DNA of 64,000 bases from Leuctra nigra (Eukaryota; Arthropoda; Insecta; Plecoptera; Leuctridae). Position numbers and translations under genes: made by a program. Shown one piece after another: positions 63,901 to 64,000 of the stretch. Location: NCBI GenBank assembly GCA_934045905.1, contig OW203768.1:17760316-17824315 (forward strand), read 5' to 3'. Position 1 is the stretch's first letter. Each line of letters opens with the position of its first letter. Under the pieces are notes generated by a model. That model made no database searches, had not been told where the DNA came from, and worked only from the letters and a program-made list of their open reading frames with translations.

Positions 63901-64000
63901 GCAAATCGAATGATAAAGCCCAGTATTTGTGTACCGTCTTTCATCACTGCATGCACCTTTTAATAAGCTTCTTCATCTATTTCAGACCCTGGAGACGGCA
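57988..64000 (+). CDS. TEFM: Mitochondrial transcription elongation factor (TEFM)-like, 5' part
   Basis: Exons seen: 57988-58059 (24 aa, MKLRLIVGTTISFLSSRPSF, basic and Ser-rich, a mitochondrial presequence), 58260-58430 (QQQKLILQVINKLSPRELSK), 59216-59468 (helix-hairpin-helix: FDVTARRAELLDAFRSKSGH, LQQVLSVKGIGQRGVENLC) and 63986-64000 (TLETA). TEFM makes mitochondrial RNA polymerase processive; its N-terminal tandem HhH domain precedes an RNase H-like fold, which would follow to the right. The 58430 to 59216 junction does not fit: the former ends in phase 0, the latter needs two upstream bases. A missed micro-exon or a base error is possible. Confidence 0.65.
58496..58604. mobile_element. 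Short MITE in the TEFM-like intron
   Basis: Ends CTAGAGTCCGAGTCAACTAA and TTAGTTGACTCCGACTCTAG are near-perfect inverses, about 24 bp. 109 bp. Confidence 0.8.
59567..59815. mobile_element. mariner-type MITE, copy 1
   Basis: TA on both sides. Ends CAGTTTGTTCAAAT and TTGAACAGCCTG. Interior is collinear with 62314-62550. Confidence 0.8.
60589..62584. mobile_element. hAT-type non-autonomous transposon, ~2.0 kb
   Basis: Ends CAGTGTTGGGTA and TTACCCAACAATG. 8-bp target duplication TCCGCTAC / TCCACTAC (7 of 8). Subterminal GGAACTAGTTCC-type repeats at both ends, and AT-rich middle with a GGCAAAGTTACC motif and no transposase. A mariner-type MITE (62314-62550) is nested near its right end. Confidence 0.88.
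62314..62550. mobile_element. mariner-type MITE, copy 2, nested in the hAT element
   Basis: TA target, ends TAGTTTGTTCAAAT and TTGAACAGCCTA. Shares CTACGCTAGCACCAACACAA, CAGCTAGAAC and GAAGGTCTGGATGGTGCTGC with 59567-59815. Confidence 0.82.
62735..63541 (+). repeat. GAGCG-box / CTAG-ended repeat with internal duplication
   Basis: Starts TTGAGCGAGCGAAGCGAGCG and ends CACCAACGCGTTACACTGAG then CGTTTTCCTAG. The body holds two direct copies (about 62820-63000 and 63005-63195) of a 180-bp module with GAAATTTTGCACACATGTAA and AATATCTCC(C/T)GATAGGCTGA. The flanking TTGAGATCTGTCAAAG..ACATACAGACAGAC (63700-63760) is a further repeat end. Confidence 0.78.

Overview
The window looks like one block of an insect nuclear genome, or that of a close arthropod relative. 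It is AT-rich, its genes are split by long GT-AG introns, and it is densely packed with DNA-transposon derivatives, non-LTR retrotransposon copies and short tandem repeats. The gene content (a Fasciclin-3-like adhesion gene, prefoldin 4, the SETDB1 cofactor windei/ATF7IP, mitochondrial elongation factor TEFM) is ordinary insect housekeeping and neural content. The repeat style and the CR1/RTE-like retrotransposons would suit a hemipteran, but the sequence alone does not settle the order.

Layout. (1) About 455-11790, minus strand: the 5' part of a Fasciclin-3-like Ig cell-adhesion gene, with a TATA box, a signal-peptide exon and two Ig-domain exons, plus a candidate alternative exon. It runs off the left edge. 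Its first intron holds a nearly intact non-LTR retrotransposon (6.5-11.2 kb). (2) 13127-14409, plus: a two-exon gene for a small secreted Pro/Tyr/Gly-rich peptide. (3) 15863-16902, plus: a complete four-exon prefoldin subunit 4 gene. (4) 19079-45020, minus: a complete 16-coding-exon windei/ATF7IP orthologue (1323 aa), whose exon phases all agree. Its introns carry most of the transposon remnants. (5) 45.1-57 kb: a gene-poor region of repeats, a CGATA-rich minisatellite and some unassigned GC-rich sequence. (6) 57.0-57.2 kb: a candidate promoter with splice donors on both strands. (7) 57988 to the right edge, plus: the 5' part of a TEFM-like gene.

How the genes relate. They do not form an operon-like system. 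Prefoldin 4 and windei converge. Windei and TEFM diverge and may share the 57.1-kb promoter. Windei homologues hold SETDB1 to chromatin for H3K9 methylation and transposon silencing, so it is notable that this gene is itself full of MITEs, one of them ending 4 bases inside a splice donor.

The most interesting signals are: nine SUMO-acceptor consensus motifs plus a SUMO-interacting motif in windei; two repeat insertions sitting on splice sites; a nested insertion that defines the ends of an undetermined GAGCG/CTAG repeat family with a Helitron-like 3' end; a TTAA-flanked MITE family with very long inverted repeats; and a partly duplicated, poly-Asp-containing exon in the adhesion gene. I found no CRISPR array, rRNA or convincing functional tRNA, and no evidence of a wholly new pathway.
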